Assembly: GCF_963678635.1 (NCBI RefSeq)
Contig: NC_087069.1
Span: 10,933,206-10,997,205 of the forward strand
Source: Symsagittifera roscoffensis
Lineage: Eukaryota; Xenacoelomorpha; Acoela; Convolutidae
DNA length: 64,000 bases
Reading direction: 5' to 3'
Positions within the stretch are counted from its first letter, which is position 1, and every line of letters begins with the position of its first letter. A program made the position numbers and the translations under genes. Shown here piece after piece: positions 47,291 through 60,090 of this stretch. Below the pieces are notes generated by a model. The model had not been told where the DNA came from, searched no databases, and saw only the letters and a list, made by a program, of their open reading frames with translations.

Positions 47291-49637
47291 AAACTTGATA
47301 TACCTGAGAATTTTGTTTGTTCGGAAATTAAGAAAAATCGATTATGCAAAAGCATATACAACTATTGAATATTACTCAAAATCAAAACGTAATTTCTCTT
47401 GCCCGAAAAGTTTTGGAAAACCCAGCAAAATTAGTTTATTTTTGGAAAAAAAGAAAAGTTGAAAACGGTTATACAGTAAGAGGTTTGTTTGGTATCTTAA
47501 CGTAGTTTCAGGAGAGATTAAACACAAATAATTAGCCAAAAAATAAAAAAATTTGGTGACCTCTTTTTTATAGGACCTTAACATTTAACACTGATGTCAG
47601 ATTCTCATACCATCTCAAACGATGTTGACTTTATCTGTGATATAAAAAGCTGATCCAGATAAATTTGAAATTTTTTGATAAAATTTTAACCCAAAAAAAA
47701 GTTGGTCATGACGTTAAACTAAATAAAAAGTTAAAAATAGGTTTATGAGTCTTCAGCGGGTGTCCTGATTTGACAAACTTTCAAACTGATATTTTTTTCT
47801 GCTGCATTTAAGCATCTGCACTATTCAGACATTTGTTTTATAGATTATCCGTCCAAGTATCCAGAATTAGTCTGCTATCTATGAGAAGCAAAGTGTTCGG
47901 GAGCATAATCTACTGAGAATTTTTTAAAACTTATAATAAATTGCTTCTAAAAATTTCAGTTCCCCTTAATGCAATCTTTTGTTCAGCCATATCCTTGGAT
48001 TGAGGATAATGAGAGGATTGTTTTTTAGAAAAGCAGATAACAAACACTCACACAATTGAAAGTGAAACCCGCATCCGTAAAATTAATTGTGTTGTGCCAT
48101 AAAAATTTGTTCTGGACCTATGTTTTTTCTTTACAAAACTGACATTATCGCATGTGCTCTTTTATAAAAAGTCAGCCTTCTTTAGATATTTAAGCACTTT
48201 GCTCGTTCAGCACACAAAATTAGTGACGTCAAAAAATGTCCAGTAGTCAATTTATATCTAGTAGTCAATAAAAATATAGTAGTCAATTTATGTCTAGTAG
48301 TCAATAAAAATATTGAAAATGGATCAAAATGAATACCCGGTAAAACACCAATCAAAATCAGGGCAGCAAAACTAAACCAATGAGAGAAGACGCAACAATT
48401 TTAGGAAACAACACACAACAAAGATAGTTTTGAAACTTCAAAAAATATCGGTTAATCAAACTACAGACTTCATAGAATATCGTTCATCAGATAGATCTAT
48501 TGCTTGCCCTCTTCTAAGTAAAATTTTACGGCATGAAAGACTTTCAATAAAAAAATTAAATACCCACATGAAAGTATTGTTATCTAAACGCCACAACTTG
48601 GTCTAAAGTATTCAGCAAAGGTAGACGGATACTGTGAAAGCAGCACAGATTTTTCCGACCACCATATTAGTTCGAAAATGGACCAAAAAACAAAAAAATT
48701 CAAATAGTTTTTTCTCACAACTGAAATTTTTTTCATGAAATTTCTTATTGTCTTTCCAATCACGAAAAAAGGGCTTTACGAGGGGCGATCTAGGATTTTT
48801 TCGAGAAGGGGTGCTCATTTTCAATTTTTTTTTGGAAATTTCGACGACCTGTTTTAGGTCGTCCATATTGATTTTCCGAGCTCTGCTAGAGCACTAAAAA
48901 GACGCTGTTGTGGCCAAATTGAAAAATCAGGTCAAAAAAAGCCGTTTTTGGTACATTTTGGAAAATTTTAACGCCTTTAGAAGAAATTGAAGGCACCTGG
49001 GCTTTACTATGATATATCACTAAACACATTCCGATAATCATTTGTGGCTTTAAAATTGGTATTAGCTGGGTTTGCGTGGAAAACAAAAAAAATAAAATTA
49101 ATTAAACTCAGCCAAATGCCAAGTTACTATAGGTATTCTTAGATAGTCGGAACAATTTTGATTGTTGATCATAATGCTGCATTATTTGCCGATAAACTGA
49201 GCATACCACAAAATATAGGCAGAATACAAAGCTATGTAATGTGGGTCCAATTTAACGAGTGGTGTAAAAAAGAATATTCATTATAAACCTCCAATGAGTT
49301 GTAAGTGCTCTTTAAAACAAAAATTGGACGGTCTGTTAGAAGGATTGAGGAAAAAAATCATAGGGAAAAACAACAATTGACTGGAATAAAAATTTATCGA
49401 AATAAACGCGTTTGAGTTTATATTTATTCATAACCTGGCATTGGAGCGTATGTATAAAAGAATCAGGAGCAATTTTCATCTTGATGTGAAACTGATGGAA
49501 AATTTCTCGGACAAAAAATCGAAAAAAAAAATTTTGAGGTCAATGAAAGTACAAAAAATATAATCATAAAGGTAAACAAAGAAAATCAGTTGAATTTGTT
49601 GTCAGAGCTTCTCAAGTACTTTGAAAATGGTTTGGTG
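47291..49637. other. Spacer up to the assembly gap
   Basis: No gene supported. Two units of a 36 bp repeat are at 48241-48312 and a poly-T/A rich stretch follows. Confidence 0.35.
48241..48312. repeat. 36 bp unit in two tandem copies
   Basis: Each unit reads AGTAGTCAATTTAT then TCTAGTAGTCAATAAAAATAT, with one substitution between copies. Confidence 0.65.
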
Positions 49638-49837
49638 NNNNNNNNNNNNNNNNNNNNNNNNNNNNNNNNNNNNNNNNNNNNNNNNNNNNNNNNNNNNNNN
49701 NNNNNNNNNNNNNNNNNNNNNNNNNNNNNNNNNNNNNNNNNNNNNNNNNNNNNNNNNNNNNNNNNNNNNNNNNNNNNNNNNNNNNNNNNNNNNNNNNNNN
49801 NNNNNNNNNNNNNNNNNNNNNNNNNNNNNNNNNNNNN
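49638..49837. other. Assembly gap (200 N)
   Basis: Exactly 200 unknown bases, a typical placeholder length. Real distance and order across it are not assured, and frames crossing it are meaningless. Confidence 0.95.
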
Positions 49838-50818
49838 CCGGCCCGTCAAAACTGGTCATAGGGAGTTAAAAAAAAACAACTAGAAAGCTCAGAATGAACT
49901 CTAGCAGATAAAAGTTAAAGAAACTCGAACAACTACAGCTAAAATTAACAAAACTTGAACAAATACAGCAGATATTTGAAAAAAGTTAAATTACGTCATT
50001 TTTTTAAATTGAATTGAAATGAAATGAACTGAAGAACTAGCTTACTTTAACGGAAGTTTTATAATTAAACTGCTGGTAAAGGAAGTGCTAAGAGATGCTG
50101 TTGGTCGCGTCCATCACCTTCTATTACCATCCTCGGTGAGAACGAACTTTCTGAGGACTGCGCTCCAATTCTTGTTTCAAAATGAGCGCTTTAAGCGGTT
50201 TTTGAGGGTATTTTTTCTACAAAACCGTTCAAGAACCGCGTAAAAATTTGAACGGTTTGTCAGCGGTTTATCTAGAAAAAACTTTCAAAAACCTTGCAAG
50301 ATTTTCAACAAAGTTTTTTCAGTGGTTTTTCTAGTATGTTCGATCGCTAAATTTTTTTTCATAATTACCCTAGGGCTACATCAGCCGGGCTACAAAAGGC
50401 TTCGACTGGTTTGATTTCAATTTCTGATGATTGAAGGAAAAGGTCCTTTCCTTTGCCCATGCCTGCTTTCTAGCATGTCTCGTCAAAATTTTTCTGCAAT
50501 ATTCCAGAACATTATCCCAAATAATGTTCCCTCAAAGCGCCTAATCTCTGTACCACAAAGCGCTCTCGAGTAGCGTTCAGTTTAACCCTTTTCTATGAAT
50601 TTATTCAACAGAAATAGTATTGAGTTAATTATTACGAGGAGTAATGTTTTTTCATATTTGGACTGGACGTTGAGAGATTTTTGACAAAATCTGTACCAGT
50701 GGTTTTGTTGGATAAAATCTTATCGAACTTCCCAGGCTCGAATGAAGGTACGTACACACAGAGTCGTTTCCTGGGTAGCCGAAACAACTATAAGGTGCTT
50801 AGCTCCAAAACAAGGGGA
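49838..50818. repeat. Spacer with AAGCGGTTTT-like repeats
   Basis: At about 50188-50340 there are several copies of GCGGTTTTTGAG, AACCGTTCAAG and related words in both orientations, like those at 51918-52135. The rest is spacer without a supported gene. Confidence 0.45.
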
Positions 50819-50936
50819 ACCAAGTTAACATCCTCCTCCCTAAAGCAATTCAGGGGAGAGGAAGTTGGTATTTTGCTTCAAAACTGCATTGTTCAAACAA
50901 CTCGGTCCTTTTTAGGGGGGAGGATGTTAAGTTGAT
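50819..50936. repeat. Short inverted-repeat element
   Basis: Arms CAAGTTAACATCCTCC at 50821-50836 and GGAGGATGTTAAGTTG at 50919-50934 enclose about 80 bases. Likely a MITE remnant or stable hairpin. Confidence 0.6.
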
Positions 50937-51215
50937 CGAACCAAGGTATTTTTAGTTAATGCGCCCAAAATCATTATTTCAAGTTCTTAAAGTGAAAACC
51001 ACTTTGCTTCACTCTGATTGGCTAAATTTAGCCAATCAAATACCAGCATTTTCTCCTATTATGTTTTCTTTTAACAATTTTGAGTCGATTGATTAAAAAG
51101 ACGAAATTGCTTAAAGTATAGGTTGGTTAGTAAACTATTCTTGTAATAATCGTTCTCACAAAATTCGTTCCTATTGTTAGAAATTGGCTAAAGATTATAA
51201 GCCTAACCCTAACAA
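50937..51215. other. Spacer
   Basis: Contains a small inverted pair TGATTGGCTAAATTTAGCCA at 51018-51037. No gene. Confidence 0.4.
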
Positions 51216-51485
51216 CCCGGGTTGACCTTCATACACAGAAAAGGCTTATCATACAATTTCATACAACAAAAAATCTCATCATACAATTCCATACATCAAG
51301 TCTATGGAGAAAATGATTATCATACAATTTCCATACATTTTCAAAAAACCATTGAAAAAAAAATAATTGAGTTCTGCGACTTTTTGAGCACTGTTGAACA
51401 GACTGCTGATGGAAAAAACTGGTTTTAATTTTTCTTTGAAAAACATGCTTGCCATACACTGTCCATATATCTGTCATTTCTCCCA
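51216..51485. mobile_element. Fold-back element, partial copy 3
   Basis: Starts CCCGGGTTGACC and carries several TTATCATACAATTTC words as in copy 1, but no matching right end is found. Truncated or diverged. Confidence 0.55.
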
Positions 51486-51917
51486 ATGATATCTAACAAC
51501 GAATAGCCACCCCCTTATAAAAACTAACTCAATGGTCAATTCTATGTGAATTTTCTACATAATAACGAATCTGCTGAAGAAATTTGGGCCGAATAATTGA
51601 AAAAACCCAACAAATAATTGAAAAAACCCAAATATGGAAAAAGCGTTTTTGAAGAAGCAAATTCCTCACAAAGTTTGAATTACTATCATTCGAAATGATT
51701 CTATTTTTTTTTCAAGCAAAAGGAATTAGAAAGCAAAAAAGCGACTGTTTTGATACGCGTTTTGTCCGGCTAGCCGAGAACAAATTCTTCTTGGCTCGCC
51801 ACCCAAATGAACTGTTGAATTTGTCCATGAATGAGTTGCCTCGAATTCAATTTATATAGAGAGACTGAAAACAAGCTCCAATTATAATCTGACTGTGGCT
51901 GCCCGGGTCGAGATCCC

Positions 51918-52135
51918 ACTCAAAAACCGCTCAAGATATGAGCGGTTTGAGCAGTTTTTCAGCAAGATTTGAGCGGCTTGAGCGGTTTGGGCGGTTTGGG
52001 CGGTTTGGGCGATTTGTGCGGTTTTTTTTGGAAAAAGCGCTCAAATCGCTCAAATCTTGCTTAAAAAACCGCTCATTCCTTGCGGTGATTTTTGAGCGGT
52101 TTTTAAGCAGTTTTTGAGCGGTCTTTGAGAAAACC
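51918..52135. repeat. Palindromic GAGCGGTTT minisatellite
   Basis: About 15 copies of GAGCGGTTT, GGGCGGTTT and the inverse AAACCGCTC or CGCTCAAATC are arranged in both orientations, including four GGGCGGTTT-like units in a row near 51980-52010. The array can fold on itself. Confidence 0.7.
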
Positions 52136-52330
52136 GATTAAAACCAACAAAAAAGCCTAGGAAGGTAATGTGACGCTTAGATGCAGTTGAAATACTATCT
52201 ACAATTTAAAAAAATTGCTTGACCGTTCTCAACTCAAGCAAGATTTTTTTCGATGTCTTGACCAAAAACAATGTGAGTGACTTTTTTCAAATGCTCGAGC
52301 AAAATAACCACTGGAAAATATGTAAGTTTG

Positions 52331-52368
52331 TGTATGTATGTACGTATGTATGTATGTATGTATGTATG

Positions 52369-52402
<34 letters not shown>

Positions 52403-52493
52403 TGTATGTATGTATGTATGTATGTATGTATGTATGTATGTATGCATGTATAAATGTAAGTAGCTACGTATGTATGTATGTATGTACGTATCA
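52331..52493. repeat. TATG tetranucleotide microsatellite
   Basis: About 40 tandem TATG units with a few TACG and TATATG variants. Frames over it (CMYV or TYIH repeats) are not genes. Confidence 0.95.
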
Positions 52494-52512
52494 TTTACCA
52501 TGTATGTATATT

Positions 52513-54183
52513 TGTATGTACTATGGTATCAAAAAGCGCATATCGTCCGACCCGGAGTGCAGCCTGCATTTAGACAACCGCGTATTCATACTCGTCAGTA
52601 TTTAGACAAATACTGTATGAACCAATGAGAATCGAGAAAAGACAAATATAATCCAAAGTCAATGACAAATTGCATATTTCTGTCATTTTTAAATTCGGCC
52701 AATATCAATACCCCAAACCCTGGAAATGTTTACTTTCTTTCAAAATTTTAGGAACCTGATTGGCTGATTTTTATTTTCGCGCATACGGTCCTTCGCGCAT
52801 GAGGGATTCCACCACAGTTACATGTTTTGATACTGACTTTACAAATTGCAATCGGATTGGACAAAATTAAGTCAAATTTTAGACTCCCTCTTGTGGCTGA
52901 ACTTTTTGTCAAAAGCTGGAATTGGATTGGTTGCCACTTGTGTTAGTAATTTTGTTCGCAAATTTAAAATATTACCATTAAAATAATTGGAATCGGCTCA
53001 TGGAACTTATTTTTGCAAATTGATTACTTGGCCGTATCAAAAGCGGGATATGACTTGATGGCAATTTTTTGGTGCGTAAAACTTTTCCTGGCGGGTTTTC
53101 TTAATGATTGACATGATAGCCTTATGGTCTGTGAGCAGGGTGCATCAAACGCCCAGCAATTATATTTGGAAGCGTTTGCCAGCCCTTTTAGAGATCTTAT
53201 TTTCTCTGACTCTCAGCTTTTTGGAATGCAAGAAGTGATTCAAGTTCGAAAGATCAGGTTATATCTTCCGGATTCCTTCAATGACTTTTTTGCACCTCTA
53301 CCTATCTCGCTTTCAAAGATGGTCGGAAGTAAACTGTAACTTGATATGAGGTGTAGAATTGGAGATTCCAATGTATACTCAGATGTATTACAAATTCGTC
53401 TTAGATAGCATTACTCTTGACTTATAGAGGTGTAGAATGGTACGTTAGGGTATTTTATCGGCCCAGTTGAGTGATAACTAGCCGTATTAGAACGAATCGG
53501 AATCAAATACTAGAGCAAATTCAGGTTTTAGTGTCATTATCGATAACTTCCGAAAACAGAAATTAAAGTCTTTCTATACGTGTAACAATACGACCCTCAC
53601 AGTTCTGTTCATTGGACAACTGAGGCGCATAAAGAAGCCCGGAGAAGGGGATAACCAATGGGTCAAAAAATCTTGAAAAAACACCTGTTGCCTATGTATT
53701 AAGATAGGTTGAAAAACATTTAAGCACCCCTGCCGACATTGAGGCCGAATCCCGATATTTTGACTATTGAGAATGTTCATAGCACAAAGGACGCACATAT
53801 AGAAGCCCAATGGAAGAGGAAACCAATTTGTCTCAACCTCTACCTACACTAAATCAAAAAAGAAAGTTTTTTTGCTGGCAAAATTTTTTTTGGTGTGCAT
53901 ACGTAGTCCTGGACGCACGTAGTCCTGGATGCACTTAGTCCTAGACGCACTAATAATAGTCCTGGATGAATTAAAGTCGGATTATTTTTTCTTTTTTTGC
54001 GGGATAACTTTTTCAAAAAACCGTAAAAAGCTCCTTTTTGTTATGGCATGTTTTTGTTTGCTTTGATAAACATCTAATATTTAATTACTCAAATTTTGAA
54101 AATGATCATCGTTAAAAATTTTGGCAACTTTTAAAAGTTTGTTGCTTTCACTGTATCATTTATTAAAGATAGCGCTTAAAAGA
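52513..54183. other. Spacer with relatives of the fold-back interior
   Basis: A 72-codon frame at 53124-53339 has no recognised domain. At 53901-53970 a 16-17 bp GTAGTCCTGGACGCAC unit is repeated about four times; it and the following 150 bases resemble the inner palindrome of the 36.5 kb fold-back element. Confidence 0.45.
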
Positions 54184-54452
54184 ATCAGGTGGTTTAGCAT
54201 GCGTTGTATATGAAAGACAGTCCAATCTTTGTTCCTTGTCAGTTGAGTTCGGTTATGAACACAGCCTCTACCATGACGGCATAAAAATTATGAATTTGGA
54301 ATTATAGTCTTTTTTGTAGATACTGACCATATTATGACAATATAATCAATTATGATCCATTGGCGCTCAATGCGGGTACCCCGCATAAATGACTTTTTGA
54401 CTTTTGCCGAAGCAACTACATTTCCCAATCGTTGTAAATCAAAAATCACTGT
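54184..54452 (+). repeat. 5' LTR of BEL/Pao element (minimum extent)
   Basis: Begins ATCAGGTGGTTTAGCATGCG and matches the right copy up to the point where the window ends, so the true right edge lies further on. It includes the palindromic GCGGGTACCCCGC at about 54372-54384. Does not start with the usual TG dinucleotide at the homology edge. Confidence 0.8.
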
Positions 54453-56178
54453 GATTAAACATTTGTAATCTCTTTGATATAGACACTCTCGAAGCAAACC
54501 AGAACTAAGAAAGTTGATGCTTGGAGGCATGTTTTAACGTAAAGTGACAAATCAAATACATGTTTTAGCGAGCAAAAAAGCCAATTTCATCAATTTTCGT
54601 ATAGCCTTACAGATCGCAGAGTTTTTTTAAAAAGTAAAAAAAGTATACAATACACCCTTTTCTTGGAAATTTCGGGAAAATTTCTGCAAGTAATTTCGTT
54701 TGATAATTTGGTTAAATTCTACAAAACAGCGATACACTCAGCGAAATGATACATTCAATCCAACAATACAATACAGCAAAACAAATGAAAATTTTGAATT
54801 TAATTTGAATACTCGTTCGAAATATTGGAATCTCATCGTGCAAATGTATGGTACTGACAATTACTATACTCTGATCATCTTGTGACTATTTTTTCAAAAA
54901 ATAGATGGTTTCCTTTGTTTGAAAAACTTCTATATTCAGCTGAAATTTGGGCTTCTCTTTCATTAATACTAGAAAAAAAAGAACAATTGAAAACAGAAGG
55001 AAGATCAATAGTTGAACAAAATACAAGCAGAAGAAAACCAAGACTAGATGTGGGCAAAAACAATGTCGACGCGTTTTTCTTTCTCACACACTTTCAAAAA
55101 ACTCCAGAATAAAAAAAACACTCGAGTTTTTTGTTTTTGTATTAGTCTTCTTTTGTCGATTCCTTAAAATTTTTGACAACATAATTCAACCTTCTCCCAA
55201 AAAAAGTTTTGTTTGACTGTGAAAGAGATAACCAAATTCTGAACAAACTGAGAACAAACAACCTTTTGTTGTTTTTCTTGGTAATTCACCTTGTTTTGTT
55301 GTAATTTTACTTCGCAAAATATAACAATTATCTTGGTTCAAAATATTTGTATGTGAAAGCTAAAGTTGAATTCGAATTTTAAAAGCAAACAAAACAAATA
55401 ATGTATCCTTGCTTTTTTTACAATAACGATTCTTGTTAAAGTGTAATTTGACAAATCAAAAAATAACAAATATACCTGCACTTGATGCTGCAGATTTGAA
55501 TACTATGTCTACTTAAAAAACGTTGGCTAGAATTGCATTTGAGTATTGCAAAAAAATAACAATTTAGTATTGTCATTTGGTTGGGTTAAAAAATCAATAA
55601 AAAAAAATAATTAAATTCTCAAGTCTTGAAGTTAGACTTGAACTATAGATAGTTAGTGTTAGTGGAACTATTCAAATTATAACAAAAAATCTGTGTGGCA
55701 GTTCATAGAAGAACGCTTTGATAATTTTTTTCCATTTTTTTGTTTTTTTTGCACATGACAGAGGTAAAACTTAAATGAATTGGCTGGAAAATATCAGGAA
55801 TGTTGAAGTTTAAATTGTCATTTGATTTGCTTTTAAATTACCACCTTAAAACTGGAACCTAAATTTGAACAAAAAATATAACAATCTGGTCTTTTTGACA
55901 GTTCATAAAACAACTTTTTGTTGTTTTTCAAAGTTTTTTGACTTTAATTGCGCATGCCTAAATTGTAAAACATAATTAAAAAAGAATATAAAGACTTAGA
56001 CAATATTTCAATTTAAAAAAAAAGTTTTCTAAATTATAATCGTTTCTTGGTTTTGTTTACTTTTCCTTTTTTCTAACTAATTTGCGCCTCGCCTCGGTTT
56101 TTAAAGCAATTCTCACAATCGACATACGACAGGATCTTCGACCATAATTTCAAAAGCAACAAAAAAAACTATGTCAAG
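54453..56178 (+). other. Rest of 5' LTR and leader of BEL/Pao element
   Basis: Holds the undefined LTR end and the leader before gag. Short frames at 54700-55112 are not recognised. A primer-binding site could not be located without the LTR edge. Confidence 0.4.
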
Positions 56179-59030
56179 GTGGAACAGATTCCGCATTTGC
56201 CAAATGCAATTCAATGGGTCTCTCGACTTCTTGGATCAAAACTCTGCTCAGTAAAATCAACTCGTTCTTTGAGTTCTATAGTAGCAGTAGCAGAATTCAG
56301 ACTGCAGGAACTCAATGAACTGTCAGGGAAACCATGGACAGCGGATCGCCCGAAAAATTTGGGTTTGTCACGTCAACAGCTACAGACATCGCAGTACGCC
56401 TCTTACAAGTACAGAGTGACATCAACGATAACGATCCACTGCCGCAATACAACGCGCAACTTATCGACAACTTCGAGAGAAGAAACACGAGATCAGAAAA
56501 AGCGCACGCCGACATGGCCCCATCGTCAATACCAGACAATCGTCGAGCAGAAACAAGCTATTCACTTCCAGACGATCGGCGAGCAGAAACAAGAAAACAA
56601 TTACGACTTACGAACCAAACTGCGGATACAACGATCTACATCATCAGCCAAGACATTTTCAAAAACCTAAACTGAGCTCGGCAATGACCCACATTTTTTC
56701 CGAAAACAACGAACAACCGACAAACAGACAAGATGTTTTCACAGAGACGAGCATTTTCACTACATCCAACAGCAGCCCAATACAGCAAATAGCACAGTCC
56801 AAACAGCAGGGTTGCAAAGCACATCGTTTGCATTTACTATTCCGCAACCCCATCAACTAATGCAAGCGGGATTACTCGAGCAGCTCAGCGCCAATATAGA
56901 TCTCGGAACCTATCTCACAACAAGCGCCTACAGTTTGCCACAAGAAAAAAAATTCCAATCTCATCAGCAGATACATTCACGTGAACAATCTTCACACTAT
57001 AAGTTACCGAGGCAGAAACAGCAAACTGGAGAACAAGCAAAGTCCCACACAGATCAATGGTTCTACAGGCCTCACAACCCCAACAACCAAACTATAAATG
57101 ATTTTCAATCAGAAAAACGAAAAGCGGCATCCTCTTGTAGAGTTCAAACTACTATAGTTTGAACTAAAGACATCAGTCGGTAACAACTGAAGACTTTTGG
57201 CCAAGTTAAAACTTACAAAAAAATTAAACTTTGATGTTTTTCCAAGCATTTTCAACGGTAGCGGGTATTCTCATCAGATCTCGAAAATCCATCTAAACCT
57301 CATTACTACAAAGACAACCAAAACCGCGGACTTAACGTTCAGATAACCCCTGACGCAAACAACCTCTACATTTCCGCATCAAATTCCCTCTCGAACTACG
57401 TCAGTCATATCGACGCAACCATCATGGCAACCAATGGTTCAAATGAATCCGGTTCTTTAGTAGTACCGGAGGTATCAACTTTCCCAAAACCAAATACAGC
57501 ACAAGCATTACCAAGTGCTCTCAAACTTCATCCTTATATGCAACCAATTTTCAGCATGCACCAACAGAGAAGGATCAAAGCCACGTCGATAGCTTCTCGA
57601 CCAAGTTGTAATAACGCTTTTCTATCAGGTAAAACAGAGCTAAGGAGCAACCCTCACCAATTTGTAAATTATTTTCTCCAGCCATCTTTGATTCAAACCA
57701 ATCCACCACGAACAACATTACCAGAGTTTTTAGGGCAAGCCAGCAATTTTCCTCAACCTACCACCTATTTTGACATAAGTCCAGAAACAAGCTATTCACT
57801 TCCAGACGATCGGCGAGCAGAAACAAGCCAACAATTACGACTTTACGAACCAAACTGCGGATACAACGATCTACATCATCATCCAAGTCATTCTCAAAAT
57901 TCTAACCTGAGCTCGGAAATGACCCACATTTGTTCCGAAAACAACAAACAACCGACAAACAGACGAGATGCTTTCACAGAGACAAGCATTTTCACTACAT
58001 CCAACAGCAGCCCAAAACAGCAAATAGCACAGTCCAAACAGCAGGGTTGCAAAGCACATCGTTTGCATTTACTATTCCGCAACCCCATCACCTAATGCAA
58101 CCGGGATTACTCGAGCAGCTCAGCGACAATATCGATCTTGGAACCTATCTCACAACAAGCGCCTACAGTTTGCCACAAGAAAAAAAGTTCCAATCTCATC
58201 AGCAGATACATTAACGTGAACAATAATCACACTATAAGTTACCGAGGCAGAAACAGCAAACTGGAGAAAAAGCAAAGTCCTACACAGATCAATGGTTCTA
58301 CAGGCCTAACAATCCCAACAACCGAACTATAAATGATTTTCAATCAGAAAAACTAAAAAGCGGCGTTGTCCTGTAGAGTTCAAACTCCTATAATTCGAAA
58401 TAAAGACATCCGTCAGTAACAACTGAAGACTTTTTGCCAAGTTAAAATTTAGAAAAACATTAAATTGTGATGTTTTTCCAAACAATTTCAATGGTAGCGG
58501 ATATTCTCATCAGATCTCGAAAGATATCGATCTAAACCTCATTACTACAAAGACAACCAAAACCGCGGATTTAACGTTCAGATATCCCCTGACGCAAACA
58601 ACCTCTACATTTCCGCATCAAATTCACTCTCAAACTACGTCAGTCATATCGACGCAACCATCATGGCAACCAATGGTTCAAATGAATCCGGTTTCTTTAG
58701 TAGTACCGGAGGTATCAACTTTCCCAAAACCAAATACAGCACAAGCATTACCAAGTGCTCTCAAACTTCATCCTTATATGCAACCAACTTTCAGCATGCA
58801 CCAACAGAGAAGGATCAAAGCCACGCCGATAGCTTCTCGACCAAGTTGTAATAACGCTTTTCTATCAGGTAATACAAAGCTAAGGAGCAACCCTCACCAA
58901 TCTGTAAATTTTTTTCTCCAGCCATCTTTGATTCAAACCAATATATAACGAACAACAGTATCAGAGTTTTTAGGGCAAGCCAGCAGTTTTCCTCATCCTA
59001 CCACCTATTTTGACATAAGTCGAGATAACA
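56179..59030 (+). pseudogene. BEL/Pao gag N-terminal region with tandem duplication
   Basis: Several overlapping frames are open: 56179-56670, 56812-57162, 57424-58095 and 58673-58948. The product is Gln/Ser/Thr/Pro-rich with repeated motifs (SYSLPDDRRAET, TTSAYSLPQEKKFQSHQQIH) because 1.24 kb is present twice. I recognise no domain. It leads to the conserved gag block at 59030. Frames change in each duplicate, so it is non-functional. Confidence 0.55.
56548..59021 (+). repeat. Two tandem copies of a 1.24 kb segment in gag
   Basis: Unit 1 is 56548-57781 and unit 2 is 57782-59021. Both start CAGAAACAAGCTATTCAC and end at ATTTTGACATAAGT plus one base. The shared CAGAAAC-type sequence at the junction suggests short-homology recombination or replication slippage. 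Units differ by scattered substitutions and small indels. Confidence 0.9.
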
Positions 59031-59640
59031 GAGACAAAATTGACTTCAAAGCCACAGTCAAGTTACCACCAATTCAATTTCCATCATCTGATGCTAATCT
59101 TGTGGCTTTTCATGACTGGTTGAACGTGTTCAATGCCACTGTTGATAGCAATACAACCATCAGTGATAAACTTAGTATTACTTACCTACAAAACTCCGTG
59201 ACTGGTGAGTCGAAAGAGCTAATCAAAGGCTACTCATGCAACCCAGGCTTCTATAAACCAGCGCTAGATGATCCTAAATCACGTTATGACGATACAATTT
59301 TTGTCCTTAACGCGTATATAAAACCCTTGAAACATGGCCAGCAGCCACCAAAAGCAGACATTCTTTTGTTTCTTTTGCCGCCTTCCTAAAACAACTGGTG
59401 CAAACCTTCAAAAATTTGAACTTTATTGCAGATTTGAATGCTTCTACTTTGACAAAGCTTGTCAAAAGTAAAGTCCCGCAGGATTTGCTTCTTGAATGGA
59501 CAGAATACACCGTGCGAAACGACATGAAGTTCAGATTTTCAACACTTACAAAATTTGCTAGAAGTGTACGCGAAAACCTTCGACAAAGTTCACAATTAAT
59601 TTCCATACCTCAACAATGCAAAAACTTCAACAGTTAGCAG
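59030..59640 (+). pseudogene. BEL/Pao gag conserved block (DUF1759-like)
   Basis: VKLPPIQFPSSDANLVAFHDW and the sequence following (about 59060-59330) match the opening of the Pao-type gag, in which an LP-I-LP-F-G pattern is followed by W..F and a Y..A...L...Y run (here FYKPALDDPKSRYDD). A frame change at about 59385 leads to a second part, 59398-59637, with LVKSKVPQDLLLEW. The role is particle formation. Broken by frameshift and by the stop at 59387-59389. Confidence 0.65.
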
Positions 59641-59735
59641 CAATGACATAGCGCCCTTTTCCTCGAACGTTATGCCCACAGTACTGTTCTTTTACGCCCC
59701 CTCAACGCTACATTACCGTAAAGCAACTTGAACTA

Positions 59736-59832
59736 TGTGTTAACTGCTTAAGCCCCCATCATCTCCGAACTAATTGTATCTCAAACAGCCGTTGTGAAGA
59801 GTGCAACGGATTTCATCACATAAGCCTTCACG
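59736..59832 (+). pseudogene. Gag-type zinc knuckles
   Basis: CVNCLSPHHLRTNC gives C-x2-C-x4-H-x4-C and is followed by CEECNGFHHISLH, C-x2-C-x4-H-x3-H. This pair is typical of Pao-type gag just before the protease. Frame is offset from the gag block. Confidence 0.7.
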
Positions 59833-60090
59833 ACCTAAATAAGTTTGAAAAATCAACTTTCTTTGTCAACGCCCACCAGGACTTGTTTCACAAAACTATA
59901 AACTCCAACTTACAAGAAACAGTTTGGGGTTCCAAAAATGGAGGTAAGCCCGCACCCAGGAAACCTAAACTTTAAACAGCAGTCTGCTGATTTTAATCAG
60001 AAAAGCAATGAGGTTTCCAAACCAACCGGACCTAAACCGATATGGTGATCAGCACTCTAACAAACAAAACATTAGCTACCAGAAACAGAG

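Noticed and set aside
49586-49883. Frames crossing the N gap
   Set aside because: They are open only because N has no stops.
52331-52493. Possible CRISPR array
   Set aside because: It has no spacers; it is a simple tetranucleotide repeat in eukaryotic DNA.
52219-52605. Frames of MYVC and TYIH repeats
   Set aside because: Translation of the TATG microsatellite.
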